This document shows positions 9,106 through 17,535 of a DNA stretch of 64,000 nt, one piece after another. The stretch is from contig CAWBZB010000003.1 of assembly GCA_963793105.1 (NCBI GenBank), forward strand, positions 1 to 64,000, given 5' to 3'. Both the position numbers and the translations under genes were made by a program. Positions within the stretch are counted from its first letter, which is position 1. Each line of letters opens with the position of its first letter. A model generated the notes under the pieces. The model worked only from the letters and a program-made list of their open reading frames with translations. It was not told the DNA's origin and did not search any database. The DNA comes from UBA10649 sp963793105. GTDB lineage: Bacteria > Actinomycetota > Actinomycetes > S36-B12.

Positions 9106-9132
9106 TTCGAGTCCCGTCACTCACCCCACTGA
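9106..9132 (+). repeat. Direct repeat, right copy: tRNA-His 3'-end-like sequence (possible att site)
   Basis: Same 27-bp sequence as 6705-6731 with one difference (TTCGAG here, TTCAAG there; the G form is the usual T-loop). The 2401-bp interval between copies contains only the DUF1254/DUF1214 gene. Immediately after it begins the chromosomal-looking mobA gene, so this may be the right boundary of an island. Confidence 0.6.
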
Positions 9133-9200
9133 TTCGTGTGCACGAACGCGCTCGCTCGGCCCGGGGGTCGCGCAGCCGGTCGACGTGGCAGGCTTCCACC

Positions 9201-10061
9201 GTGACGAGAATCTCCGACTGGTCCGTGATCATCGTGGCCGGCGGGGGCGGCCAGCGACTGGGCGGCGTCGACAAGGCGGGGCTCGTCCTGGACGGGCGCT
9301 CCTCGCTGGACTGGATCCTGGACTCACTCCCGCCAGCGGCGCCAGTGATCGTGTCCGGTCCCGAGCGACCAACCAGCCGTGCCGTCGTCTTTCGGCCGGA
9401 GTCGCCACCCGGGGGCGGGCCGGTGGCGGGGATCGGCGCGGCGCTGCAGGCGGTTTCCACTCCTCGAGTCGTGATCATGGGAGCGGACATGCCGTGGTCG
9501 GGCAGCCTCTTCCCCGGACTCCTCGCCCGCTTCGGCAGCGCCGGAGCCGACGCCGTCATCACGGTCGACTCCGACGGTCGTCAGCAGCCCCTGCTCAGCG
9601 CCTGGGACGCGCCGGCACTCCGCCGACTCCTCGCGGAACTGGGAGACCCGCGAGACCGGCCGATGCGCGAGCTCGTCGAGCGAACGAAGTGCAGCACCTG
9701 GGACCTTGATCCCCGCCAGTCGACATTCCTCGCGGACATCGACACCCCAGCCGATCTGGAGGCTGCCCATGAGCACGCGAGCGCGCATAGGCTGAAGACC
9801 TCACACAGCACGAACGACGAGCAAGGAGCCAGGGCCATGGATGAGTGGATCGAGGCCGTCCGACGCGAACTCGGACTCGACACCTCCGTCGACGTCGACG
9901 GGGTCCTTGACGTGGCCCGCGTGGCCGCGCACAACGTCGCCCGACCCGCCGCACCCGTCACCACCTACCTGCTGGGGGTCGCGGTCGCAGGCGGCGCGGA
10001 CTTCGAGCAGGCGCGGGCCGTGATCAGCGACCTGGCCGACCACTGGCCGAGCTCCGAATAG
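9201..10061 (+). CDS. mobA: Molybdenum cofactor guanylyltransferase fused to DUF6457
   Basis: MobA links GMP to molybdopterin to form the bis-MGD cofactor. Seen: nucleotide-binding VIIVAGGGGQRLGGVDK near the start, GPVAGIGAAL, and the metal-binding MGADMP. GTG 9201 is taken as the start because the preceding frame has no homology. From about residue 213 the same frame continues without a stop into a 74-residue DUF6457 domain (MDEWIEAVRRELG...DLADHWPSSE). That domain has its own ATG 9838 behind AAGGAG, so it may also be made separately. Elsewhere the two are often adjacent genes. Confidence 0.85.
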   Translation: MTRISDWSVIIVAGGGGQRLGGVDKAGLVLDGRSSLDWILDSLPPAAPVIVSGPERPTSRAVVFRPESPPGGGPVAGIGAALQAVSTPRVVIMGADMPWSGSLFPGLLARFGSAGADAVITVDSDGRQQPLLSAWDAPALRRLLAELGDPRDRPMRELVERTKCSTWDLDPRQSTFLADIDTPADLEAAHEHASAHRLKTSHSTNDEQGARAMDEWIEAVRRELGLDTSVDVDGVLDVARVAAHNVARPAAPVTTYLLGVAVAGGADFEQARAVISDLADHWPSSE

Positions 10062-10119
10062 AACCTTCGGGCGTGAGCCACACCGATCGGTAGGATCGCG
10101 ACCGAAGGAAGGGATCGGG

Positions 10120-12274
10120 ATGCGGATCTGGCCGTTCGACCGGACCGACGGCCAGGATCGCCGGTTCACCGACCGCGTCGACACGCTGCACTCCCGCCGC
10201 TCCCGCTGGTGGCTTCCCGGCGTCGCCCTTGGCATCGTCGCCGTGGTCCTGATCGCCACCCTGCCGGTCGGTACGCCAGCCTGGGACTTCACCTTCCTGT
10301 GCGCCGCGCTGCTGTCGCTCGTGATTCTGCTGGGCGCGGCGCTGGGCATGCCCCGAGGAGCCCGCGGGGTGTGGTGGTGGCTCTTCGCCTTCCAGGTCCT
10401 CACGATCTCCGCCCAGGCCCTCCACGACTACCAAGGCCGCACCCAGGGAGACCTCGCCACCGTCCCCGGACCGGCCGATGCACTCTCGCTGGCGGCCTAC
10501 GTCCCGGTGTTCGTGGCCCTCGGGATCCTGATTCGACGGCTGTCACCCGGCCGAGGCCGCGACGCCCTCATCGACGCCTCGATCCTGTCGGTCGCCGCGG
10601 GCTCGGTGTTCGCCCTGTTCCTTGCGGCCCCGCTCCTGCAATCGTCGGAGCAGGGGCACGACAGCGGCGGCGCTGGCCCTGATCTATCTCGTCCTCGACT
10701 TCGCGGTTCTCACCTGCATCATCTGGCTGCTCATCGGAGGCGGACGCCCTCGGACGGCACTGCTCATCCTCGTGCTGTCTTTCACGCTGACGCTCGTCGC
10801 CAACATCTTCCGGGATGTCTCGCTGGTCGACCAGCAGGTCGTCGCCAGCGATCAGCTGCTCGACGCCCTCCGCGTCGCCGCTCTGATCGCGATGGCGGCC
10901 GCGGCCACGACAGCCAGCGCGCATCTGGTCACGGTGCCGTCGGAGGGAACCGAGCTTCGCGCGTCGACCTCGCGCCTGATCATCCTGGCGCTCGGCGTCC
11001 TCGCAGTCCCGAGCCTGGTCACCCTGCGACTGTGGGGGGCGGTCGACCAGGCGACCGTGCTGCTGTCCCTAGGCGCCGTCTTCGTGATCATCCTGGCCGT
11101 CTGGAGGATCACCATCCTCGTGGCGGCCCTGGAGAACCAGCGCCAGGTCACCGAGCTCGTCCTCGACTCCGCCGGCGACGGCATCGTCGGCCTGGACCGG
11201 CAGGGATTCGTCCTCTTCGCCAACCTGTCCGCGCGTCGGATGCTCCGCTGCCGCGAGGAGGACCTGGTCGGGCGCCGATTCCACGACATCGCCCACCACG
11301 AGCATCCGGACGGCACTCCCTTCCCCTGGCACGAGTGCCCGATCCGCGAGCTGGTGTTCACGGGGGGCGAGGCCTTCCTGCCCGACCAGGTCTACGTCCG
11401 GCGGGACGGCACCACCTTCCCGGTCGAGATCGTGGTGTCGCCACTGTTCGCAGACGGCGCGGCGACCGGGGCTGTCACCTCGTTCCGCGACGTCTCGGAG
11501 CGCAAGGCGGTCGAGGAGCTCAAGCGACAGTTCGTCTCGATCGTGAGCCATGAACTGCGCACGCCCCTGACGTCCATCAACGGCAGCCTCAAGATGCTCG
11601 ACTCCGGGATCATGGGACCGCTCAACGACGATCAGCAGGAACTCCTCACCATGGCCGTCCTCAACAGCGAACGCCTGGGAGCCCTCGTCAACGACATCCT
11701 CGACCTCGAACGGCTGGACGCCGGCCGCATGCCGTTGCACCCCGAGCTCGCGGACGTCGTCACCCTGGCGGAGCAGGCGACGATGACGATGCAGGGCGCA
11801 GCCGCCGCGGCCGGGATCCAGTTGAGGCTCGAGCCTCCCAGTGAGGACTCACCGGTGCAGGCATGGGTGGATCCGAACCGGATCATCCAGGTCCTCGCCA
11901 ACCTGTTGGGGAACGCCATCAAGTTCAGCGAACGCGGATCCAGCATCCGGGTCACCGTGACCGTCGTCGACGGCGAAGCGCAGATCGCGGTCATCGACCG
12001 TGGACGGGGTATCCCGCCGGAGCAGCTGGAATCGGTGTTCGACCGCTTCGGTCAGGTGGAGGCCGGCGACGCGCGCCGACAAGGCGGGACCGGGCTCGGT
12101 CTGGCGATCGCTAGGGAGCTGGTAACCCGCAGCGGCGGTCGCCTCGACGTGTCCAGCGTCCTCGGGACCGGAAGCACCTTCACCGTCGCGCTCCCACTCG
12201 GAGCACCGACCGACGCCTCGTCCGCCGAGGCGACGCCGCCGGCGGCCGAGAGCATCGCGCAGGACGTGCCATGA
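10120..12274 (+). CDS. Membrane sensor histidine kinase with PAS domain (single frameshift)
   Basis: Reads in one frame from ATG 10120 to about 10650 and continues one base shifted to the stop at 12274; together about 718 residues. Order: eight or so membrane helices in an N-terminal sensor region, a PAS domain (ELVLDSAGDGIVGLDRQGFV...), HisKA with FVSIVSHELRTPLTSING (phospho-His codon at 11549), then HATPase with NLLGNAIKFSERG, DRGRGIPPE and GGTGLGLAI. The shift lies near GGAGCAGGGGCACG and is most simply one lost G. The stop overlaps the start of the response regulator gene (ATGA), so the pair is co-translated. Signal sensed is unknown. Confidence 0.88.
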
Positions 12275-12642
12275 GCCGGAATATCCTCGTCGTCGACGAC
12301 GAGCAGGACGTTCGGTCGCTGGCGGTCATGAGCCTGGAACGCATCGGCGGGCACCACGTCACGTCCGCCTCCTCAGGAGCCGACTGCCTCGTGGCACTCG
12401 AAGGGGAACTGCCGGATGTCGTCGTGCTCGACGTCATGATGCCTTCCATGGATGGCCCGGCGACGCTGGAGGCCATCCGATCGGACAGGCACGCGCACGC
12501 GGTGCCGGTGGTCTTCCTCACCGCAGGGGTCGTCGACTCCGACCTGGACCGACTTCGAGCCATGCCGGTCACGGGCGTGCTGCGCAAACCGTTCGACCCG
12601 CTGACCCTTCCCGCCGAGCTCGCGCAGCTCCTGGGTTGGTGA
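12271..12642 (+). CDS. Single-domain response regulator (CheY-like receiver)
   Basis: 123 residues, receiver domain only. Acidic pocket Asp9-Asp10, phospho-acceptor Asp54 in VVLDVMMPSMDG, Thr84 in VFLTAG and Lys106 in LRKPFDP. It has no output domain, so it acts by protein contact or within a phosphorelay. The start codon overlaps the kinase stop, making this the cognate partner. Confidence 0.92.
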   Translation: MSRNILVVDDEQDVRSLAVMSLERIGGHHVTSASSGADCLVALEGELPDVVVLDVMMPSMDGPATLEAIRSDRHAHAVPVVFLTAGVVDSDLDRLRAMPVTGVLRKPFDPLTLPAELAQLLGW

Positions 12643-12683
12643 TCGAGGTCTGCTGCTCGCCGGGCGGAGCGTAGGGTGAAGAA

Positions 12684-14021
12684 GTGCGCCGACTTCTGCT
12701 AGTGACCGCCGTCTCATTCTCGCTCGCGCTGGCGGGCTGCTCATCCGATCCCGAAGTCGAGGTGGCCCCGACAGCCATTGGCTCGCCCACCGCGACGCCA
12801 ACGCCGTCGCCGACCCCGACCGAATCGCCGTCCGAGTCGCCCTCCGCGTCAGCGACCCCGTCCGGCTCGGGGATCTCGATCCCGGCTACGGTCACCGGCC
12901 TGCATGTCGCGGGGGTCCAGGACGGAGCCTGGCCGGACGACAACGTTCCGTTCGGTGCCCTGCGCCTGTGGGACTCGGGGACGCAGTGGTCCGCCGTGGA
13001 ATCGGTCAAGGGGCAGTACAACTGGGCACTGCTGGACCGGGCCGTGGCCAACGCGGAGTCGCACAACGTCAAGGACATCCTGCTCGTCCTCGGTTCGACC
13101 CCTACCTGGAACGCCAAGCGCGTGCAGGCCGGTGACTACCCCGTGCCCGGGGCCGCGTCCGCACCGAAGAGCCTCCAAGCCTGGGACGCGTTCGTCCGCG
13201 CGACGGCCAAGCGATACAAGGGCAGGATCACCGACTACCAGGTGTGGAACGAGGCCAGCCTGGCCATGTTCTGGAACGGGACGCCAGAGTTGATGGCCGA
13301 CCTCACGAAGCGCGCCTACGACATCATCAAGGACGTCGACCCGAAGGCGAACGTCGTGGCCGCCAGCACGACGGTGCGCCTGGACGGCGCCTTCAACCGC
13401 TTCTTCCCGAGCTACCTGGCGGCGCTTGCCGACCTCGGCTGGCCGGTCGACGTCTTCTCCGCGCATCTCTACCCGACGAGCCGAGGCTCGACGAACGACC
13501 GGGTGGCGTTCATCAAGCAGGTGGTGGGGGCACTCGACGCAGCTGGTGCTCCTGATCTGCCGGTCTGGGACACCGAGCTGAACTACGGGCTCGCCGGACC
13601 GGGGCCCAAGAACCCGCTGCAGAAGATCGGCGGCAGCAAGGCCCGTGACTGGGTCGTCCAGACGACGCTCGACTCGCTCGCGCTCGGGATCTCGCGCACC
13701 TACTGGTACATCTGGACGCCCGAGCCCTACCCGTTGCTGGGGATGCAGCTGACCGACAACTCGGGAGCGGCCAAGGGCCTCCGCGTGGTCGACCAATGGA
13801 TCGTCGGAGCCACGACGCCGGGATGCACGGACGATGGTTCGGTGACCACCTGCCCGGTGGACAAGAACGGCGTGCCGTCCGTGATCGCGTGGGCGAGCGG
13901 GGAGAGCGGGACCCTGATCCCGCCCCCTGGGTTCACCCAGCTCTGCACCACCGCCAACGAATGCACCCCGATCGACGGTCCCGTCACCGTCGACGAGACC
14001 CCGGTTCGGCTCCTCCAGTAG
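12684..14021 (+). CDS. Lipoprotein glycoside hydrolase, clan GH-A (GH39-like)
   Basis: 445 residues. Lipobox LALAGC with Cys19, then a Ser/Pro/Thr-rich linker (about 28-62), then a TIM-barrel hydrolase. Acid/base Glu190 in DYQVWNEAS and probable nucleophile Glu298 in LPVWDTELNYG are the two clan GH-A glutamates; FGALRLWDSGTQWSAVE and the SAHLYPT strand also fit. Related enzymes act on xylosides or other beta-glycosides; substrate is not predictable. GTG start with only a weak ribosome site. Located on the outer face of the membrane. Confidence 0.78.
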   Translation: MRRLLLVTAVSFSLALAGCSSDPEVEVAPTAIGSPTATPTPSPTPTESPSESPSASATPSGSGISIPATVTGLHVAGVQDGAWPDDNVPFGALRLWDSGTQWSAVESVKGQYNWALLDRAVANAESHNVKDILLVLGSTPTWNAKRVQAGDYPVPGAASAPKSLQAWDAFVRATAKRYKGRITDYQVWNEASLAMFWNGTPELMADLTKRAYDIIKDVDPKANVVAASTTVRLDGAFNRFFPSYLAALADLGWPVDVFSAHLYPTSRGSTNDRVAFIKQVVGALDAAGAPDLPVWDTELNYGLAGPGPKNPLQKIGGSKARDWVVQTTLDSLALGISRTYWYIWTPEPYPLLGMQLTDNSGAAKGLRVVDQWIVGATTPGCTDDGSVTTCPVDKNGVPSVIAWASGESGTLIPPPGFTQLCTTANECTPIDGPVTVDETPVRLLQ

Positions 14022-14064
14022 CCGCGCGGCCCCCCGATCGCCCTCCGACACGTACGGTGGTCGG

Positions 14065-15597
14065 GTGAGACGACTGCTGCTCCTGCTGGCGCCCGCGCTG
14101 CTGGCGTCGCTTGCGCTGGTGTCCGCCCCGCCGGTCGCGGCCGACGAGCCCCGGGCCAAGGCCGAGCCACGGGCGGTGGCGAACTGGTCGATGGTGCCGC
14201 AGTCGAAGGATGCCAACGGCGACGGATTCATCGACGGCGACGGTGGCGTACCGGGGTCAGGAGCACTGTCGTCGCAGCCGTCCAACAGACTCGTAGGCGC
14301 CGGCAATCGAGTAGCGCAGCCGAACGAGCGACTCATCGACGGGCGGCTGTCGTGGTACCTGTCACCCCGTGGCTTCCCCGTTCGGCTGGATGCGTGCTCG
14401 TCGCGCGGCGACCGCTTCCGGTGGCAGGTGTCGACCGGTGGCGACACCGTCCTCACCACGAAGTGGCGAAGCCTGGCGCGCCGGGAGTGCCGTCAGACGG
14501 TCAGACTTGCCGAGGGCGACTACCGGCTCACCCTGGAGGTGCAGAGCGGATCGCGTCGTGATCGTGTTCAGGTCGCCGCCACCGTTCGGAACATCCTGGT
14601 CGTGGCAATGGGCGACTCGTACGCGTCGGGCGAGGGCAACCCCCGCAATGTGCGTTCCTGGCTGCGACGCGGCGGAGCGTTCACGCCCTACTGGGATGAC
14701 GATCCCTGCAATCGCAGCACCCGGGCCGCACCGGCGCAGGCAGCGCTGGCGCTGGAGAAGGCCTCGCGGACGACATCGGTGACCCTGCTGTTCGTCGCCT
14801 GCTCGGGGGCCACCGTCGACGCAGGCATCCTCGGCCCACAACGCACCGCGGGTCAGACCGAGAGCCAGCTGGAGATCGCCACGCGTCTCCTCAACGGCCG
14901 GGCCGCGGATCTGGTTCTGCTCTCCGTGGGGGGCAACGACGTGGGGTTCACGTCCGTGCTGGAGACATGCGCCCGCAACTCCGACTGCCCGACGGTGCCC
15001 GCCTCCTCCGGTCCGCTGGCGGGGTATCCGAGCCTCCAGGCCGGTATCCAGGCTCAGACAGCGGCCCTGGCGGGCGATTTCGACCGCGTCTCGGCGTGTA
15101 TCGGCGGCCCCTCCTGCCGACTTGCCGACGGCCGCACCGTGCCGGCGATGGCGCTGGCCGATTCCGGGCGAGTGCTGCCGGTGCTCTACCCGGACATCAC
15201 GCGCGCGGCCGATGGTGCGCCGTGCTCCTACCTGACCATCGGGCAGAAGGACTTCGCCTGGGCGCGCGACACCGTGCTCCAGCCCGCTCCGGGGAATCCC
15301 TACTCCTACCCGCTTGCAGGTGGCGGCACCGCCACCCTGTCGATGGCGGCAGGCTCGCTGAACCAGCAAGTCGCCAGCACCACCCGACTCGACCGGTGGA
15401 CCCCGGTCACCGGAGCCTGGTCGGCCTCCGGCGATTCGGCGGCCGGACACGGGCTGTGCGCGGGCGACGCCGCATGGGTCTTCGCCTTCACCGGATTCAC
15501 GGCACTTCCCAGCGCCTCGTTCCATCCGAACCCGGCGGGGCAGGCGGTGATGGGCCGCGAGATCGCCCAGGCCGCGACGGGCGTGCTGGCCCCCTGA
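14065..15597 (+). CDS. Secreted SGNH/GDSL esterase-lipase with EF-hand-like loop
   Basis: 510 residues. Signal peptide MRRLLLLLAPALLASLALVS...PPVAA. An EF-hand-like calcium loop (DANGDGFIDGD, about 49-59) sits just after it. The catalytic domain starts near residue 175: VVAMGDSYASGEG (nucleophile Ser185), LLSVGGNDVGF (oxyanion Asn) and SFHPNPAGQ (catalytic His near the C-terminus), matching actinobacterial secreted SGNH lipases/esterases. GTG start. It follows the GH39-like lipoprotein by 43 bp in the same direction. Confidence 0.85.
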   Translation: MRRLLLLLAPALLASLALVSAPPVAADEPRAKAEPRAVANWSMVPQSKDANGDGFIDGDGGVPGSGALSSQPSNRLVGAGNRVAQPNERLIDGRLSWYLSPRGFPVRLDACSSRGDRFRWQVSTGGDTVLTTKWRSLARRECRQTVRLAEGDYRLTLEVQSGSRRDRVQVAATVRNILVVAMGDSYASGEGNPRNVRSWLRRGGAFTPYWDDDPCNRSTRAAPAQAALALEKASRTTSVTLLFVACSGATVDAGILGPQRTAGQTESQLEIATRLLNGRAADLVLLSVGGNDVGFTSVLETCARNSDCPTVPASSGPLAGYPSLQAGIQAQTAALAGDFDRVSACIGGPSCRLADGRTVPAMALADSGRVLPVLYPDITRAADGAPCSYLTIGQKDFAWARDTVLQPAPGNPYSYPLAGGGTATLSMAAGSLNQQVASTTRLDRWTPVTGAWSASGDSAAGHGLCAGDAAWVFAFTGFTALPSASFHPNPAGQAVMGREIAQAATGVLAP

Positions 15598-15688
15598 CGA
15601 CTGGCGCAGCTCGGTACGGACCGGGCCCGCTGCGCGGCCAAGGGGCGCGGTCGGCGGTGTCCCCCGCGGTGGTAGCCTTTCTCCTCGC

Positions 15689-15763
<75 letters not shown>

Positions 15764-15798
15764 CGCTCGTGTTCGCCGCTCCCGCGACGCACCCGATC

Positions 15799-16074
15799 TC
15801 AGCCGCCGGCGACAGCCGGAATGATCGAGATGTTCGCGCCGTCGGGGGTCGGTGTCTGCAGATCCTCCAGGAACCGGACGTCATCGTCGTTGACGTACAC
15901 GTTCACGAAGCGACGCAGCCGCCCCTCGTCATCGAGGACGCGAGCGCCGATGCCGGGGAACTGCTCGTCGAGGCTCGCCAACGCCTCGGAGAGCGTGGCA
16001 CCCGTGACCGTGACGTCGGCGGACCCGCCGGTGTACGTGCGCAGGATGGTCGGAACCTTGACGGAGATGCTCAT
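15799..16074 (-). CDS. MoaD/ThiS-family sulfur carrier protein
   Basis: 91 residues, beta-grasp ubiquitin-like fold, ending in a bare Gly-Gly (SIIPAVAGG) that needs no proteolytic trimming before adenylation and thiocarboxylation. VKVPTILRTYTGG at the start and RRFVNVYVNDDDVRFLEDL match the CysO/MoaD-like group. Its ATG overlaps the stop of the threonine-synthase-family gene by four bases, so the two are co-translated, and both lie under the SAM riboswitch. This implies sulfur donation to that PLP enzyme. About half identical to the CysO-like protein at 35049-35321, with the same PAVAGG end. Confidence 0.9.
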   Translation of the reverse strand: MSISVKVPTILRTYTGGSADVTVTGATLSEALASLDEQFPGIGARVLDDEGRLRRFVNVYVNDDDVRFLEDLQTPTPDGANISIIPAVAGG

Positions 16075-17330
16075 GCGGTCGCTCCTGTGAAGTGGGTCTC
16101 GAAGTCGTCGTACGACGGTGAGATCGTGAACGTGGGCTGGCTCGTCGCGGCGACCGCGTCGAGGGTCTTGAGGCCGTCTCCGGTGTTGAGCAGGACAACT
16201 TCTGCGGCCGGATCGACGAGGCCCTCCGCGAGGAGCTTGCGGTAGGTGGCGACGACCACTCCGCCCGCCGTCTCCGCGAAGATCCCCTCGGTTCGCGCGA
16301 GGAGCTTGATCCCATCCACGATCTCGTCGTCGCTCACGTCGGCGATCGCGCCGCCGGTGCGCCGCACGACGTCGAGGGCATAGGGGCCGTCGGCGGGGTT
16401 CCCGATGGCCAGCGACTTGGCGATGGTGTCGGGCTTGACCGGCCGGATCACGTCATGACCGGCCTGGAACGCGTGTGAGACGGGCGAGCAGCCGGTCGCC
16501 TGGGCACCGAACACCTGGTAGTCCCGGTCGTCGACGAGCCCGAGATCCACGAACTCCCGAAAGGCCTTGTCGACCTTCGTCAGCAGCGAGCCCGAGGCGA
16601 CCGGCGAGACGACCGCATCGGGGAGACGCCAGCCGAGCTGCTCCGCGATCTCGAAGCCGACGGTCTTGCTGCCCTCGGCGTAGTAGGGCCGCAGGTTGAC
16701 GTTGACGAACCCCCAGTCGCGGTTGGAGGCGATCTCCGAGCACAGCCGGTTCACGTCGTCGTAGTTGCCGTCGATCGCGACGAGCGTCCCGCCGTACACC
16801 GCCGTGGTGACGATCTTGCCGGCCTCGAGGTTCGAGGGGACGAAGACGACCGACGCCAGTCCGGCCCGGGCGGCCGCGGCCGCGACCGCGTTGGCGAGGT
16901 TGCCCGTCGACGCGCAGGCGATCGTGGTGTAGCCCAGGCGGCGCCCGTTCTCGAGCGCCACGGCCACGACGCGGTCCTTGAACGAGTGCGTGGGGTTCCC
17001 GCTGTCATCCTTCACCCACACCGTCCGGGCGCCGAGAGCGGCAGCGAGGTTGTCCGCGCGGACCAGGCGGGTGAGCCCCGGCTGCAGTCCACGGCGACCA
17101 GTGGCACCCGGCTCCACCGGCAGCAGCGCCTCATACCGCCACATGGACCCGGGCCCGGCCTCGATCTGCTCCCGCGTGATCGCCGAGGGCACGTAGGCGA
17201 CCTCGAGGGGCCCGAAGCACTCCATGCAGGCGTAGCTGGCATCCAGCGCGGACGTGGCACCGCACTCACGGCACCGAAGCGCGTAGGCAGCACCGAGCGA
17301 CGGGCTGGGGGTGTCGATCTGAGCAGTCAT
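16071..17330 (-). CDS. thrC: Threonine synthase family PLP enzyme (possible sulfur-carrier-dependent homocysteine synthase)
   Basis: 419 residues, fold-type II PLP enzyme. N-terminal zinc ribbon with Cys20/Cys23 and Cys35/Cys38 (CRECG, CMECF), PLP lysine Lys118 in GNPTHSFKDR, ACASTGNLANAVAAAAARAG phosphate/substrate loop. By family it would convert O-phosphohomoserine to threonine. Context says otherwise: it is controlled by a SAM-I riboswitch (17346-17466) and coupled to a MoaD-like sulfur carrier, which fits beta/gamma-replacement with a thiocarboxylate to give homocysteine. ATG 17330 sits just below the riboswitch with GAGAGG as ribosome site. Family is firm; substrate is inference. Confidence 0.88.
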   Translation of the reverse strand: MTAQIDTPSPSLGAAYALRCRECGATSALDASYACMECFGPLEVAYVPSAITREQIEAGPGSMWRYEALLPVEPGATGRRGLQPGLTRLVRADNLAAALGARTVWVKDDSGNPTHSFKDRVVAVALENGRRLGYTTIACASTGNLANAVAAAAARAGLASVVFVPSNLEAGKIVTTAVYGGTLVAIDGNYDDVNRLCSEIASNRDWGFVNVNLRPYYAEGSKTVGFEIAEQLGWRLPDAVVSPVASGSLLTKVDKAFREFVDLGLVDDRDYQVFGAQATGCSPVSHAFQAGHDVIRPVKPDTIAKSLAIGNPADGPYALDVVRRTGGAIADVSDDEIVDGIKLLARTEGIFAETAGGVVVATYRKLLAEGLVDPAAEVVLLNTGDGLKTLDAVAATSQPTFTISPSYDDFETHFTGATA

Positions 17331-17345
17331 GACGAGGCCTCTCTT

Positions 17346-17466
17346 CTCATCTGCCCTGGTTCGCAGGTCGGAGTTGGCACCACGTCCGGGTGGCCTCGCG
17401 AACGAGATTCACCGAATAGGTTGCCGGGGCTTCAACGGGCCGTATCCCTCTGCCCCTCTGGATGAG
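17346..17466 (-). promoter_or_regulatory. SAM-I (S-box) riboswitch
   Basis: On the minus strand the element opens with CTCATCCAGAGGGGCAGAGG (P1 and kink-turn region), contains GGCCCGTTGAAGCCCCGGCA and ACC (conserved S-box core), then GGTGCCAACTCCGACC (P4 side), and closes with GATGAG, which pairs with CTCATC as P1. The ribosome site of the gene begins two to four bases after P1 and ATG 17330 is 15 nt away. No terminator fits in between, so control of translation initiation is likely: SAM binding would hide the start. Confidence 0.88.
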
Positions 17467-17535
17467 GTATTCAGTTGTGTGAGCAGATGTAACCACACTC
17501 GGGTCGCGCCGCGCCAACCACCCCGAGCGACGGGT

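Noticed and set aside
9133..9146. TTCGTG-TG-CACGAA inverted repeat ahead of mobA as an operator
   Set aside because: Only six-base arms, single occurrence, and no matching regulator; too weak to list as a feature.
12849..14459. A 536-codon minus-strand frame across the GH39-like and SGNH genes
   Set aside because: Spans two real plus-strand genes and their gap, with shadow-type composition.
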